Below are positions 8,083-18,317 of a DNA stretch of 45,694 bases, in pieces (the first letter of the stretch is position 1; every line of letters begins with the position of its first letter). The notes under the pieces were generated by a model. The model worked only from the letters and a program-made list of their open reading frames with translations, did not search any database and was not told where the DNA came from. The stretch is taken from the NCBI GenBank assembly GCA_016200005.1, contig JACQFP010000025.1:1-45694 (forward strand). The letters are read 5' to 3'. The translations under genes and the position numbers were made by a program. Source of the stretch: Verrucomicrobiota bacterium (lineage in GTDB: Bacteria > Verrucomicrobiota > Verrucomicrobiia > Limisphaerales > PALSA-1396).

Positions 8083-10143
8083 CTACAGTTGTTTTCCCAT
8101 CCGGTAGATTGCGGTGAATTGTTCAGGCGTGATTTTTCTCGGTGACATGATCGGCGGGGCGACACCGAGGCGCTCCAATTCCTCGAGCGACACTGGTCGA
8201 GCAAATCGCTCCGTCATTGCAAATCGAAACGCCAGAAGGTGTTCGTTGAGGTTACCCCCGGCGGCGTTCAAAACATCTCGCCACTGATAAACGCCAAGAC
8301 GACTGAATTTCTTGAACACTTCTTTGGGCCTGCCGACAAAAACCTCCTCGATTCTAGAACAGGCCTTGACGGTCATCGAGCCGCGCCCTTCCGGTCCCTT
8401 GCTCACATACCACAGCACGCGACCGGGATGCTGAAGATGAGTATTCCGTCTTGAGCAGTAATAAGCGCCCTCAATACCAAGGTGTAATTCGTCCCTGAGT
8501 CCGAAGAGCAGTTCGCTTCCCAGATCCGCGTCGAAGAAATGCTGCGCCCATTGTGCCTGGATGGGCACCACAAACGAGTCCAGAGGTGCGTCTGCGACCT
8601 TTGCCGGCCAAAGCACCCTTTCGATATCCGCTGCTCCGAGTGCGGATTCTTCGCGCAGATAGCCGTCGATGCCTGCACGGATTGTCGCAAGCACGTCATC
8701 GGGTAACGTGAAATTGCCGACCGACTGCTTGAGCGCCTCCGCTGGCAGGGATTGCCCCACTCCAACCTTCCACCAACCTTGGGACGACGGGACGAAACCC
8801 ATTTCCTCCAAGGCGAGCTTCACCTCAGTTGCCAAATCCGCGTCAACAATCCTTAACAATGGGACTGAGCGCGATGCGTTTTCGATTAATGACCGCAGCA
8901 AATGCCGCGCGACTGTTGGAGCCAATGAGTGATTAGTCAGGCGAAAAAGGGTGATATTGATGGCTGAGTCGGGCGTGCGGCTCTTGACCAAGAGTGCCAC
9001 GGGCTCTTTCTCGCCCGTCATCGCAAGTTTGCACTCGTGTTCTTGCGGCTTGGCGAGAAAGTGTCGAATAGCTTTTGCGAAATCGCCTGCCTTCTCACCG
9101 TTTGGTCGGAGGAAGGCTTCGACCACGATTTCTACCTGTTCCGCGCGGAGGAGATTCGCGGTCAGTCTCGATCCTTCAAGCCGGGCAGGTCGGTACTCCG
9201 CCTCGCGGCGCAGACTGTCGAGTTCGTTGATCAAATCCGTGGGATGAAGGACACGGAGGCCGTAACTGTCAAAAAGTGAATCGCACCGCTCGACGAGCTT
9301 TGTGTCGCGGGTCACGAAAAAAGGAACATCCGCAGCAATACTGTGTGCGACCTGCCTGAGATCGGAATCATCCCGCAGGCATGCCGCGTCTGGAAAATCC
9401 GACTCAAGTTCCGCAATCAGGCCTTGCACTCGTGCATCTTCAGTTTTCAGAATTCGATGTCTCGACACCAGACTCCGACTCCTTTGCCTTTGTTCCTCGG
9501 ATGGCGCGCGGCGAATCTCGTTGTAAATCTCTGGCGTGAGGCAGAGTTCGATGCTCTCCTGCAGCCAGTCCGCAAGCAATGCCTTGGAATCCTCGCTTTC
9601 CAGCGTATTCCGCTCGTGAAGATCGTAGAATACGTTCGCGTCAATCACCACTCGCAGTTTCGCCTCTGCGACACTGGAAGCCGCCCCAAAGGAAAACAAA
9701 TCGGGATGATTGTGGTCCAGCCACCAGTATTCGAGTTCCGCTCCGTCACTGCCCCGCCCCCGTTTTGCTGCCACCGCGACGAAACCGAACTTTGGCCATG
9801 CAGCATTCGCTTCATAATCGCGGCGGCAATAGAGGCCAACGCCCCTCAACTGTTTGGTTTCGGATTTCAGCTTCTCAACCAACGCCCGAGCGGCGCCTTT
9901 GCCACGGAAATCCGCGCGTACGCAAAAATGGACTATGGCAGCACGTTCTCGTGCGATTCGATATAGGAGATAACCAACGCACTCGCCGCCGCCTGTGAGC
10001 GCGAGCAGAATTTGCCCCTCCGTGGCTCGCTCTTGGAAAGCTCCCTTGGGAAACATGCCAAGATTCTTGCCATCGGCCCGGTGTAGCGCCATCACCGATG
10101 CAAGGTGCGGCGAATCAGTGTTGATTGCTTCGATCTTAATCAT
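8083..10143 (-). CDS. GNAT acetyltransferase fused to a PIN-domain ribonuclease
   Basis: About 686 residues from the ATG at 10143; a longer start at 10221 is possible but would overlap the divergent helicase region. Residues about 1-145 form a GNAT fold with the acetyl-CoA loop RGKGAA near 80-85. Residues about 163-310 form a PIN domain: VVIDANVF with Asp168, an acidic E.YNEI segment near 205-209, DDSDL near 258-262 and TRD with Asp280, which together give the metal-binding acidic set. The next section looks like a second, degenerate GNAT-like unit. The C-terminal 150 residues are unrecognised and end in a charged helix. The family role is acetyl transfer coupled to RNA cleavage, but the substrate is unknown. 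Transcribed divergently from the helicase gene across about 200 bases and followed at once by the ASCH gene. Confidence 0.8.
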   Translation of the reverse strand: MIKIEAINTDSPHLASVMALHRADGKNLGMFPKGAFQERATEGQILLALTGGGECVGYLLYRIARERAAIVHFCVRADFRGKGAARALVEKLKSETKQLRGVGLYCRRDYEANAAWPKFGFVAVAAKRGRGSDGAELEYWWLDHNHPDLFSFGAASSVAEAKLRVVIDANVFYDLHERNTLESEDSKALLADWLQESIELCLTPEIYNEIRRAPSEEQRQRSRSLVSRHRILKTEDARVQGLIAELESDFPDAACLRDDSDLRQVAHSIAADVPFFVTRDTKLVERCDSLFDSYGLRVLHPTDLINELDSLRREAEYRPARLEGSRLTANLLRAEQVEIVVEAFLRPNGEKAGDFAKAIRHFLAKPQEHECKLAMTGEKEPVALLVKSRTPDSAINITLFRLTNHSLAPTVARHLLRSLIENASRSVPLLRIVDADLATEVKLALEEMGFVPSSQGWWKVGVGQSLPAEALKQSVGNFTLPDDVLATIRAGIDGYLREESALGAADIERVLWPAKVADAPLDSFVVPIQAQWAQHFFDADLGSELLFGLRDELHLGIEGAYYCSRRNTHLQHPGRVLWYVSKGPEGRGSMTVKACSRIEEVFVGRPKEVFKKFSRLGVYQWRDVLNAAGGNLNEHLLAFRFAMTERFARPVSLEELERLGVAPPIMSPRKITPEQFTAIYRMGKQL

Positions 10144-10340
10144 TTCCGTCCGAGCCGTAACGGTCAGCATACTACCGAACTGCCCACCGAGGACAAGGGC
10201 CGATGGCCCAGCCTTCCGCAATCAGAGCGGCGCATGTCGCTCGACAGACGAGCGTCAGGTCCTTGAAGCCAACCACGAGAACGACAAAGGATTGTCCGTA
10301 TGGGAACGTCCTGCTACCGTCACCCGCAGACTGCGGAAAA

Positions 10341-13300
10341 ATGACGATGGAAACCCGACTTCCCATTGGCGTGCGAATTCAGCTTCCGGGGCACTTCGAT
10401 GCTCCGGTGATTCTGGAGGACGCACGGCCATTGCCCAACGGCTACGAATGTCGCGTTCGACTGGCAGACGGGACGCTTGAGGAAGCTGTCATTTCCAAAG
10501 AGGAAGCCGCCGCGCTCAGTGCCGACGATCACGCGGGAACCGCAAAAGCGACGCTGGCCGACCCAGAGAAACTTCGCCTGTTGATTGAGTCCGCGCGCAT
10601 CCGGCTCGCCTTCGCGCACGATCGGCAGTTCGCAGTCAGCCTGTCCGGGATCCGCACGCTGCCGCACCAGATCGAGGCGGTTTATCAGAAGATGTTGCCG
10701 CAACCGCGCCTTCGATTTCTGCTCGCGGACGATCCCGGCGCTGGTAAGACGATCATGGCCGGGCTGCTCATCAAGGAACTGAAGCTCCGCGAAGCCATCG
10801 AGCGCGTGCTCATTCTTTGTCCAGCGCCGCTAACGATTCAGTGGCAGGACGAAATGCTCCGCTGGTTCGGTGAGACGTTCGACATCATTTTCGCTGCGGT
10901 TGACCAGCAGCAACTCACGAATCCCTGGCAGCGATCCTCGCAAATCGTCGCCTCGCTGGACTACGCGAAACAGGATTCTGTTCGTGAGCGCATCTGGCAG
11001 CAACATTGGGATCTCGTCATTATTGACGAAGCTCACAAGTGCTCCGCGCGCACCAGGCCCGGCGGCGCGGGCCGCGAACCTTCGACTGACCCGACGAAAC
11101 GCTACGAACTCGCCGCCAAGCTCACCTCGCAGGCTGACCACGTCTTGCTGCTCACAGCGACGCCTCATCATGGCGATGAAGACAAGTTCGCGCATTTTCT
11201 TCGCCTCATTGACCCCGACCTTTTCCCCGAACCGCACCGGCTTGGCAAGCAGGCGGAGCAAATCCGCAAGGAAGTATTCCGCCTTGGCAAAGATTGTCCG
11301 TGGGCGTTGCGCCGCCTGAAGGAAGACTTGCGTGACATGAACGGCCAGCGGCTCTTTCCTGACCGCCACGCCATCACCGTTAGTTTTAACCTCAACGAGG
11401 AGGAGTTCGCGCTTTACAAAGCCGTCACCGCCTACATCAACGAATTCATGTCGCAGCAAAGCGGCCAGCGTCGTTCGTCCGCCGCGCTTGCTCGCACCGT
11501 GCTGCAACGCCGTCTCGCCAGTTCTGCTTGCGCCATCCACGAATCAATGAAGCGCCGGTTGCTCAAACAGGAGAATCTTCTGAAAGAACTTGAAGGTCTT
11601 TCACCAAAGGACCGCGCCAAGCGACTCTCCGCCATTCAAGGTCGGCTACCCGACGCGGAGCAGGAAGAAGACGACCTCGACGACGAGGCGCGCGACCAAT
11701 TGGTGGACGACTACACCGCCGCAGTCGAACTCGACCAACTCCGCCGGGAAATCATCGAGCTTAAGGAACTCGTCGAGCAAGCCCGCCGCGTCCGGGAAGG
11801 CGCGGGCGACTCCAAGCTCGCTGCACTCAAGAAATGTCTTGGCGAGGCGCAGTTCGCCGAACTCAAGGACGGTCGCGGCAAGCTTCTGATTTTCACTGAG
11901 CATCGTGATACGCTCAATTATTTGAAGGAGAATCTGGCAAAGTGGAACTACACCACCTGCGAAATCCACGGCGGCATGAACCCGCACGAACGCAAACACG
12001 CGCAGGAACTTTTCCGCACTTCCTCACAAATCTGCACCGCCACCGAAGCGGCAGGCGAAGGCATCAACCTTCAGTTCTGTCATCTGATGATCAACTATGA
12101 CATGCCGTGGAATCCGACGCGCTTGGAGCAACGGCTCGGGCGCATCCACCGCATCGGTCAGGAACGCGACGTTTACGCTTACAACTTCGTCGCCACCGAT
12201 TCCGTGGATGGCCAACCGATTATCGAGGGCCGAATTCTTCATCGGTTGCTGGAAAAACTCGACCAGATGCACGAAGCCCTCGAAGGCCGCGTGTTCGATG
12301 TCATCGGTGAAGTGCTTTCGCTCAACGACGTAAATCTGCCGGAAATGATGCGGGAGGCCGCCTACGACCCTCGCCGATTGGATGAATACATTGACCAGAT
12401 TGACCGCATAGACCCCGGCAAACTGAAGTCTTACGAGGAAGCCACTGGCATCGCCCTCGCACGCGGCCATGTGGACTTCACCGGCTTTCAAAAACAAAAC
12501 CTCGAAATCGAGGAACGCCGTCTCATGCCGCGTTACGTCGAGGCGCATTTCATTGCCGCTGCGAAAGAAATCGGGCTTCGCACTGAACCGCGTGCCGATG
12601 GCCTGTGGCGCATTGAACACGTTCTGGCAGACCTTCGCTCCGACCGGCTCGATGCTGTGCGCAAGCTCGGCAAACCGGACGTCTCCTATCGCAAAGTTGC
12701 GTTCGACAAGGCCCGCTTGGAAGAGGATGCGCACATTGACGCCGTCCTGCTCGGTCCCGGTCACGCACTGTACGCGACCGTTGACGAGAAACTTAACGAG
12801 CGCCTCACTGCGCTGGTCGGAAATGTTGCGTGCTACGAAGACCCGCTCTCGCCAACCGCCTACGTGCTGCATTTTTTTGAAATCGCCATCAGAGGCAAGG
12901 ATACCAAGGGCAAAGACGTGCCACTTTATGGCGAACTCGTTGCCGTGCGCGAGGAAGCTGGAGCGTTCGAGGTCGTGCCCAGCGACATCTTGCTCAACCT
13001 CCCGCCGCATCCCAAGCCGCCCAGGGAAATCGAGCCGGTAAATTCCCAGCCCGCTGCCGATTTCCTCAAGACGACCTACCAACTCGAATGTCGCGCCCGT
13101 TGTCAGGAGGAACGTCAGCAATTCGCCCGCATCATCCGCGAGTACCTCGACAAGTCGTTCGACGCGCGCATCAAGAAAGCGCAGGAGCGCGCGATGCTGC
13201 TCGCCGCCGAAGTGGGTTCCAAACCGGAATACAAACTCCCTGCCGAAGAGGCCCGCAAACAGGTGGATGAATTGCAACGGACGCGCACGGAACGGCTCGA

Positions 13301-13835
13301 TGGTTTGAATCGTCTGGAAATCGCCCGCACCGGACCCGTTCGCCACGTCGCGACCGCTCTCGTATTACCCCCGACCGCCGGAGACACGGCAGACCTCGGT
13401 TCGCTCTTTGGCGACCGCGATCCGAAGACCGAACTCGCCGCCGAGGAGTTCGTCATCAACCACCTGGTCACGAAGGAAGGCTTTCGCCGGGAGGATTGCC
13501 AGCGCGTCGGCAACGCCCGCTTCGCCGGCAACAAGCGCGAGGGCTTCGACATTCGTGCTGTGAAGTTGCTCGACGAGGCGACCGGCGCAATGGAAGTGCG
13601 CCGCATCGAAGTCAAAGGCCGCAAACGCGGCGGTAACATCGTGCTGACGACCAATGAGTGGTTCAAGGCGCAGCAACTCGGCGAGCACTACTGGCTTTGT
13701 GTCGTGTGGGACCCGCTCGGCCAATCGCCCGAACTGGTCGCCATCCAGAATCCTGTGCAGAAACTCGACCACGCGAAGCGGGAAATCATCGCGTCACGGT
13801 ATTATGAGATTCCGGCGGACGCCTTGAGGCGCTAA
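10341..13835 (+). CDS. SNF2-type helicase with C-terminal DUF3883
   Basis: 1164 residues from ATG 10341; an upstream frame to 10203 exists but looks non-coding. The SF2/SNF2 core shows ADDPGAGKTIMAG (Walker A), VIIDEAHK (DEAH box), LLTATPHHGDEDKF, and a helicase C half with IFTEHRD, EIHGGM, EAAGEGINLQ and QRLGRIHRIGQ. A long middle region of unknown fold follows. The end (about residues 1030-1160) matches DUF3883/NO VEIN C-terminal domains, with an EVKGR strand typical of that nuclease-like fold. Helicases of this architecture occur with DNA methylases in DISARM-like and related defence cassettes. It is the first gene of a tightly spaced plus-strand series ending at 27.05 kb. Its last 66 bases are echoed at 15561-15626. 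Confidence 0.9.
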   Translation: MTMETRLPIGVRIQLPGHFDAPVILEDARPLPNGYECRVRLADGTLEEAVISKEEAAALSADDHAGTAKATLADPEKLRLLIESARIRLAFAHDRQFAVSLSGIRTLPHQIEAVYQKMLPQPRLRFLLADDPGAGKTIMAGLLIKELKLREAIERVLILCPAPLTIQWQDEMLRWFGETFDIIFAAVDQQQLTNPWQRSSQIVASLDYAKQDSVRERIWQQHWDLVIIDEAHKCSARTRPGGAGREPSTDPTKRYELAAKLTSQADHVLLLTATPHHGDEDKFAHFLRLIDPDLFPEPHRLGKQAEQIRKEVFRLGKDCPWALRRLKEDLRDMNGQRLFPDRHAITVSFNLNEEEFALYKAVTAYINEFMSQQSGQRRSSAALARTVLQRRLASSACAIHESMKRRLLKQENLLKELEGLSPKDRAKRLSAIQGRLPDAEQEEDDLDDEARDQLVDDYTAAVELDQLRREIIELKELVEQARRVREGAGDSKLAALKKCLGEAQFAELKDGRGKLLIFTEHRDTLNYLKENLAKWNYTTCEIHGGMNPHERKHAQELFRTSSQICTATEAAGEGINLQFCHLMINYDMPWNPTRLEQRLGRIHRIGQERDVYAYNFVATDSVDGQPIIEGRILHRLLEKLDQMHEALEGRVFDVIGEVLSLNDVNLPEMMREAAYDPRRLDEYIDQIDRIDPGKLKSYEEATGIALARGHVDFTGFQKQNLEIEERRLMPRYVEAHFIAAAKEIGLRTEPRADGLWRIEHVLADLRSDRLDAVRKLGKPDVSYRKVAFDKARLEEDAHIDAVLLGPGHALYATVDEKLNERLTALVGNVACYEDPLSPTAYVLHFFEIAIRGKDTKGKDVPLYGELVAVREEAGAFEVVPSDILLNLPPHPKPPREIEPVNSQPAADFLKTTYQLECRARCQEERQQFARIIREYLDKSFDARIKKAQERAMLLAAEVGSKPEYKLPAEEARKQVDELQRTRTERLDGLNRLEIARTGPVRHVATALVLPPTAGDTADLGSLFGDRDPKTELAAEEFVINHLVTKEGFRREDCQRVGNARFAGNKREGFDIRAVKLLDEATGAMEVRRIEVKGRKRGGNIVLTTNEWFKAQQLGEHYWLCVVWDPLGQSPELVAIQNPVQKLDHAKREIIASRYYEIPADALRR

Positions 13836-13848
13836 AAAATCTTCAGCG

Positions 13849-15312
13849 ATGAGCGACCCCATCATTTTCATCAGCAGCGTTCAGAAAGAACTGGCCGCCG
13901 AGCGGCGCGCCGTCAAAGACTACGTTGAGGGCGACGCTTTGTTGCGCCGTTTCTTTCAGGTCTTTCTGTTTGAAGACCTGCCGGCATCGGATCGTCGTGC
14001 CGATGACGTGTATCTGGACGCGGTGGATCGCTGCGTCGTTTATGTCGGACTGTTCGGGAGCGAGTATGGGAATGAAGACGCCGAGGGATTCTCTCCTACG
14101 GAACGCGAGTTCAATAAGGCCACCGCTCTGGGCAAAACCCGCTTCATCTTCGTGAAAGGAGCGAACGATCGCGACCGCCACCCCAAGATGCGCGCCCTCA
14201 TCGGCAAGGCCGGCGCGCAATTGATCCGCCGCCGCTTCACCGGAATTCCCGACCTCACCGCCGCGCTCTACGCCAGTCTGGTGGAACAGCTCGAAAACAG
14301 TGGCGTCATCCAAGACCGGCCTTTTGAGGAACGGCCCTGCCCCGGCGCCACGCTCGACGACATTGACGCGGAAGCGGTCGCCGGCTTTGTACGCCGCGCG
14401 CGCCACGAGCGCCAGTTTCCGTTGCCGGAGGGCGTGCCTGTGGCCGATGTGCTCGCCCACCTGAATCTGCTTCACGTCCAACAGCCCACCAACGCTGCCC
14501 TGCTGATCTTCGGACGCGAGCCTCAACGCTTCGTTCCCGCCGCCGAAATCCGCTGCATGCACTTTCACGGCACGGAAATTCAGCGGCCCGTGCCCTCCTA
14601 CCAGATCTTCAAAGGCCGCCTCTTCGACCAGGTGGATCGCGCTGCCGACTTCGTGCTCGGTGTGCTTAACCGCAGTGTCGGTACTCGGGCCTTGAGCACT
14701 CAGGCGCCCGTCGCCTACGAAATCCCGCCCGACGTCATCCGCGAAGCCATCGTCAACGCCGTGGCCCACCGCGACTACACATCGGCCGCAGCCGTGCAGG
14801 TGTCGGTCTTCGCCGATCGTGTCGAGGTCTGGAATCCCGGCGTGCTCCCGCCGCCGCTCACGCCCGAGCGCCTGCGGCGTCCCCACAGTTCCATCGCGCG
14901 CAACCCGCGGATCGCCGAGGCCCTCTTCCTCGCCCGTTACATTGAGAAATTCGGCACGGGCACGCTGATGATGATCCGCGAAACCGCCGCCCACGCGCTG
15001 CCCGAGCCTGATTTCGAGCAGCGCGGCGGCGAATTTGTGACAACCGTCTGGCGCGACTGGCTGACCGATGCGGTAATGGCGGGGCTAGAACTGAACCAAC
15101 GGCAGCAGAACGCAGTGGGTTTTGTGAAGCAGCATGGCCGGATCACGAACGCCGAATACCAAAAGCTCGTGGGCGTATCCGATAGCACAGCGTTGAGGGA
15201 CATTGGCATTCTCGAAGCAAAGGGCGTGTTTGAGCGAATAGGAACCACTGGCCGCAGGACCTATTACGCTTTGCGGAAGAAACCCGTCAAAAACCCTTCA
15301 AACCCGTCATGA
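13849..15312 (+). CDS. DUF4062 (TIR-like) plus RecG-type ATP-binding protein
   Basis: 487 residues. The N-terminus is DUF4062: FISSVQKEL at the start, DAVDRCVVYVGLFG, then FSPTEREFNKA, a fold related to TIR and nucleotide-hydrolysing signalling domains. The middle is an AlbA_2/HATPase_c_4-like segment of RecG-like regulators, with EAIVNAVAHRDYT, VEVWNPG and FGTGTLMMI. The C-terminus is a winged helix (QRQQNAVGFVKQHG, then STALRDI). Such proteins are common in defence islands, probably as sensors or regulators. The start is 13 bases after the helicase stop. Between this gene and the next helicase lies a stretch with remnants of a helicase 3' end, so the gene may be a later insertion into the operon. 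Confidence 0.85.
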   Translation: MSDPIIFISSVQKELAAERRAVKDYVEGDALLRRFFQVFLFEDLPASDRRADDVYLDAVDRCVVYVGLFGSEYGNEDAEGFSPTEREFNKATALGKTRFIFVKGANDRDRHPKMRALIGKAGAQLIRRRFTGIPDLTAALYASLVEQLENSGVIQDRPFEERPCPGATLDDIDAEAVAGFVRRARHERQFPLPEGVPVADVLAHLNLLHVQQPTNAALLIFGREPQRFVPAAEIRCMHFHGTEIQRPVPSYQIFKGRLFDQVDRAADFVLGVLNRSVGTRALSTQAPVAYEIPPDVIREAIVNAVAHRDYTSAAAVQVSVFADRVEVWNPGVLPPPLTPERLRRPHSSIARNPRIAEALFLARYIEKFGTGTLMMIRETAAHALPEPDFEQRGGEFVTTVWRDWLTDAVMAGLELNQRQQNAVGFVKQHGRITNAEYQKLVGVSDSTALRDIGILEAKGVFERIGTTGRRTYYALRKKPVKNPSNPS

Positions 15313-15663
15313 ACACTTCACCGCCAGAACCCTTCACAAACCCTTCAAACCCTTCATGGGCACGGGCAGGCAAGACATTTACTGCTCGGAAATGCGCCGC
15401 AAACACGCCCGATGTGCCACCCGGCGGAATGAGACATTTATGGGACATCGGTCTCCCTCGAATCCCCAGAGGCAAGTCAGCGCTGACATGCCTGTCGCCC
15501 CTGCTCGTGTTTCGCGCGGGCAGACTATGTAGTGCGGCGCATACAAGGGTGTCGCGGCAAAAGCTCGAGCAAGCTAAGCGCGAAATCATCGCGTCGCGTT
15601 ACTACGAGATTCCGGCTGATGCCTTGTCTGCCCCTGGAGGAACAAAATAGGAGAAAATCACTG
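15313..15663 (+). pseudogene. Scar with remnant of a second DUF3883 helicase C-terminus
   Basis: An open frame (15309-15650) runs through, but only its end is recognisable. Codons 15561-15626 spell KLEQAKREIIASRYYEIPAD and AL, matching the last residues of the helicase ending at 13835. Over 66 bases there are 11 differences, all at third codon positions, so this is a diverged homologous end and not a fresh copy. Upstream are several copies of the phrase ACCCTTCA (about 15290-15355) and otherwise unrecognised sequence. Most likely a recombination remnant left when genes in this operon were exchanged. Confidence 0.6.
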
Positions 15664-18279
15664 ATGGCACAGAAGGGACTTTTCAAAACGGAGTTTGAAG
15701 ATGGCGGCTGCCCAGCAAATCCGGAGCTTCTATTTCATGATCTCAAGGCGCGTGCGGAAGAGATTCGCCACTTGTGGTCTCACCAGGCCGATTTACTTCG
15801 CGCTTACACGAAGGAGCATCTTCACACCCCCGACATAGCGTTGGAACTGCCGACGGGTGCGGGCAAAACATTGGTCGCACTGCTCATCGCAGAATTTCGG
15901 AGGCGAAAATTTGATGACCGGGTCGCATACCTGTGCCCGACCCGTCAACTCGCCAACCAAGTTGGCGGGCAGGCGAAGCGATACGGCATAAAAGCACACG
16001 TTCTCGTCGGTAAACAAAGGGATTACAATGCTGAAGAGTTCGATGATTACCAAAGAGGCAGCGCCATCGCGGTAACGACCTACAGCGGATTGTTCAATAC
16101 CAATCCACGCATCAAGGATCCCAGCACCATTGTCCTCGATGACGCGCATTCCTCTGAGAACTACATAAGCAGTATGTGGTCGGTTGAGCTGACACGGAAA
16201 GACCACGACGTGTTATTCAAGGCCATCGTTGACATCTTCGCCCCCCTCCTTCCGGCTTCATTCGCGACCAGATTGCGATCTGAAGAACCACCTGCGCTTT
16301 GGACGCGAGACATCGATATGGTTCCGGGGAAGCACCTTCGCGACCGGCTCCGCGCGTTGCGAGATCTGATCACTACACATTTGCCGGCGGACGACGATGC
16401 CTCTTATTCGTGGCAAATGATAGCAGACCATCTACCAGCCTGCAATTTGTTCATCAACTGGGGTGCGATATTGTTGCGTCCCATCATTCCGCCGGCTCAA
16501 ACCCACGCTCCCTTCGCCAGCGCAAAGCAGCGTGTTTACATGTCAGCCACGCTTGGTGCCGGTGGAGAGCTTGAGAGGATAACCGGTGTCCGGCAGATTC
16601 AAAGACTTCCGATCCCCGCAGGTTGGGATAAGCGTGGGTCGGGCAGAAGACTCTTTTTGATGCCTGAATTATCGTGTGATGAAACCGAAGCCCTCCAAAC
16701 AGCGGTCGATTCGGTTCAATCGGTCAAGCGCGCTCTGACTCTTGTTCCAAACGAAGCCGTACGACGCACAACCGTTACGATGTTTGAAGAGAGTGGCGTT
16801 CGGGTTTTAGGCCGTGAACACATCGAAGATTCGCTCGATTCGTTCACAAAGAGCGAAAACACAGTGCTTGTGTTGGCAAACAGATATGATGGGATTGACC
16901 TTCCAGATGAAAGCTGCCGTTTGCTGATCCGGATGGGATTACCAGTCGGGACGAATCTTCAGGAGTCTTTTCTGCTCACCCGACTTGCAGCGAGTTCGTT
17001 GTTACGGGATCGGATGCTCACACGCTTCACCCAAGGCGTTGGGCGATGTACTCGCTCGGATCGTGATTACTCAGCCGTGCTTTTGCTCGACAGAAATCTC
17101 ATAGACTTCGTGCTGCGCTCGGAGAACAGAAAAATTCTGCATCCTGAACTTCAGGCTGAACTTCAATTCGGCATGGAGAATTCGGACGGCAAATCTCGGC
17201 CGGATTTTGTCGCCTTGCTGGAGGCGCTTATCGAACAAGGCGAAGACTGGTCACATGCGGAGCGCGCTATCCTGAATTTGAGAAGCAAAAAGACTAAAGA
17301 GGAGGACCAAGTCGCCAAGAGATTAAAGAACGTGGCCGCCGACGAAGTTGATTTTGTTTATGCACTTTGGACGGGAAATCTCGAAAAGGCGCTGGAGAAA
17401 TCCAGATCCGTCTCAGACAATCTCGGCGGCAACGAAACCAAAGGTTACCGTGGTTGGTGGTACTACCTCGCTGCCGACGTTGCCACACAAGGACATGAAT
17501 CCAACAAGGCCGCGAGTTCGCTTCAAATTGCCAAAGACTATTACGCGAAGGCGGCAAATTGCTCGCTCTCGATTAGTTGGTTCGCTGAACTCGCCCGCCT
17601 TACGATAGCGGGGTCACCCATTGCTGACGCAGATGAATTGACACCGCTTGCGGTGGAAACGACGCGCCGACATTTGATCGAACTCGGTCTGACTGGCCAG
17701 AGATTCGACCAGCAAATGAAGTTGTTATTGGAAGAAATCATGTCAAAGGATCACGACACGTTTCAGCGGGGATTGAAAAGTCTTGGCGATCTCTTGGGCT
17801 TTGACAGTGATGCTCCTGATTCCACTGCTGACCCCGACTGCGTTTGGTCAATTGGAGACAAGCTTCACATCGCTCATGAGGTCAAAGTGGAACACTCGCC
17901 CGGAGACGAAATCGGTGCCAATGACGTGCGCCAGGCAGCAAGTCACGTCAATTGGGTCAAGGCGCACCGTCCGTGTTCCGCAGACTGCGAAGTTGTGTGT
18001 ATCATCGAATCGCCACGCCAAACTGTCGAAGCTGGCGCCATTCCTCATGCTGGCAACCTGTTTCACGCCAGCCCAACAATGGTCAAACAGTTGGCAGAGG
18101 AAAGCGTGTCAGTATTACGGTCAGTCAGAGCGTCGTCGCCGACGATGCAAGATGAAACCATGCTCGAAGCCATTCGGCAAGAAATGGCCAAGCACGGCCT
18201 CTTGCCACGCGACATCATACAGAAGTTCGCGCGGCAACTCGTGAGCAAAATGCCAGTCCAACCTCGAAAGAAGACTTGA
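15664..18279 (+). CDS. DEAD/DEAH-type helicase, defence-operon member
   Basis: 871 residues from ATG 15664, preceded by GGAG at a usable distance; the frame extends to 15532 through the scar described before. Walker A is LPTGAGKT at 62-69 and the Walker B-like box is DDAH at 159-162. A threonine-rich TTYSG motif and MSATLG (motif III) follow. The C-terminal helicase half has NRYDGIDLPDESCR and FTQGVGRCTRS (motif VI, XPD/DinG-flavoured). Residues about 540-871 carry unassigned domains rich in charged helices, with a strand pattern near 730-800 that might be a nuclease-like fold (weak). It follows the operon order between the DUF4062 gene and the GIY-YIG gene. Substrate and polarity are unknown. 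Confidence 0.85.
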   Translation: MAQKGLFKTEFEDGGCPANPELLFHDLKARAEEIRHLWSHQADLLRAYTKEHLHTPDIALELPTGAGKTLVALLIAEFRRRKFDDRVAYLCPTRQLANQVGGQAKRYGIKAHVLVGKQRDYNAEEFDDYQRGSAIAVTTYSGLFNTNPRIKDPSTIVLDDAHSSENYISSMWSVELTRKDHDVLFKAIVDIFAPLLPASFATRLRSEEPPALWTRDIDMVPGKHLRDRLRALRDLITTHLPADDDASYSWQMIADHLPACNLFINWGAILLRPIIPPAQTHAPFASAKQRVYMSATLGAGGELERITGVRQIQRLPIPAGWDKRGSGRRLFLMPELSCDETEALQTAVDSVQSVKRALTLVPNEAVRRTTVTMFEESGVRVLGREHIEDSLDSFTKSENTVLVLANRYDGIDLPDESCRLLIRMGLPVGTNLQESFLLTRLAASSLLRDRMLTRFTQGVGRCTRSDRDYSAVLLLDRNLIDFVLRSENRKILHPELQAELQFGMENSDGKSRPDFVALLEALIEQGEDWSHAERAILNLRSKKTKEEDQVAKRLKNVAADEVDFVYALWTGNLEKALEKSRSVSDNLGGNETKGYRGWWYYLAADVATQGHESNKAASSLQIAKDYYAKAANCSLSISWFAELARLTIAGSPIADADELTPLAVETTRRHLIELGLTGQRFDQQMKLLLEEIMSKDHDTFQRGLKSLGDLLGFDSDAPDSTADPDCVWSIGDKLHIAHEVKVEHSPGDEIGANDVRQAASHVNWVKAHRPCSADCEVVCIIESPRQTVEAGAIPHAGNLFHASPTMVKQLAEESVSVLRSVRASSPTMQDETMLEAIRQEMAKHGLLPRDIIQKFARQLVSKMPVQPRKKT

Positions 18280-18317
18280 ACACACACCTTCTCTCTGACG
18301 GTACCAGTTAGGAATTT

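Noticed and set aside
12024-13346. 440-residue minus-strand frame
   Set aside because: Antisense shadow of the SNF2-type helicase.
13843-14994. 383-residue minus-strand frame
   Set aside because: Antisense shadow of the DUF4062/ATPase gene.
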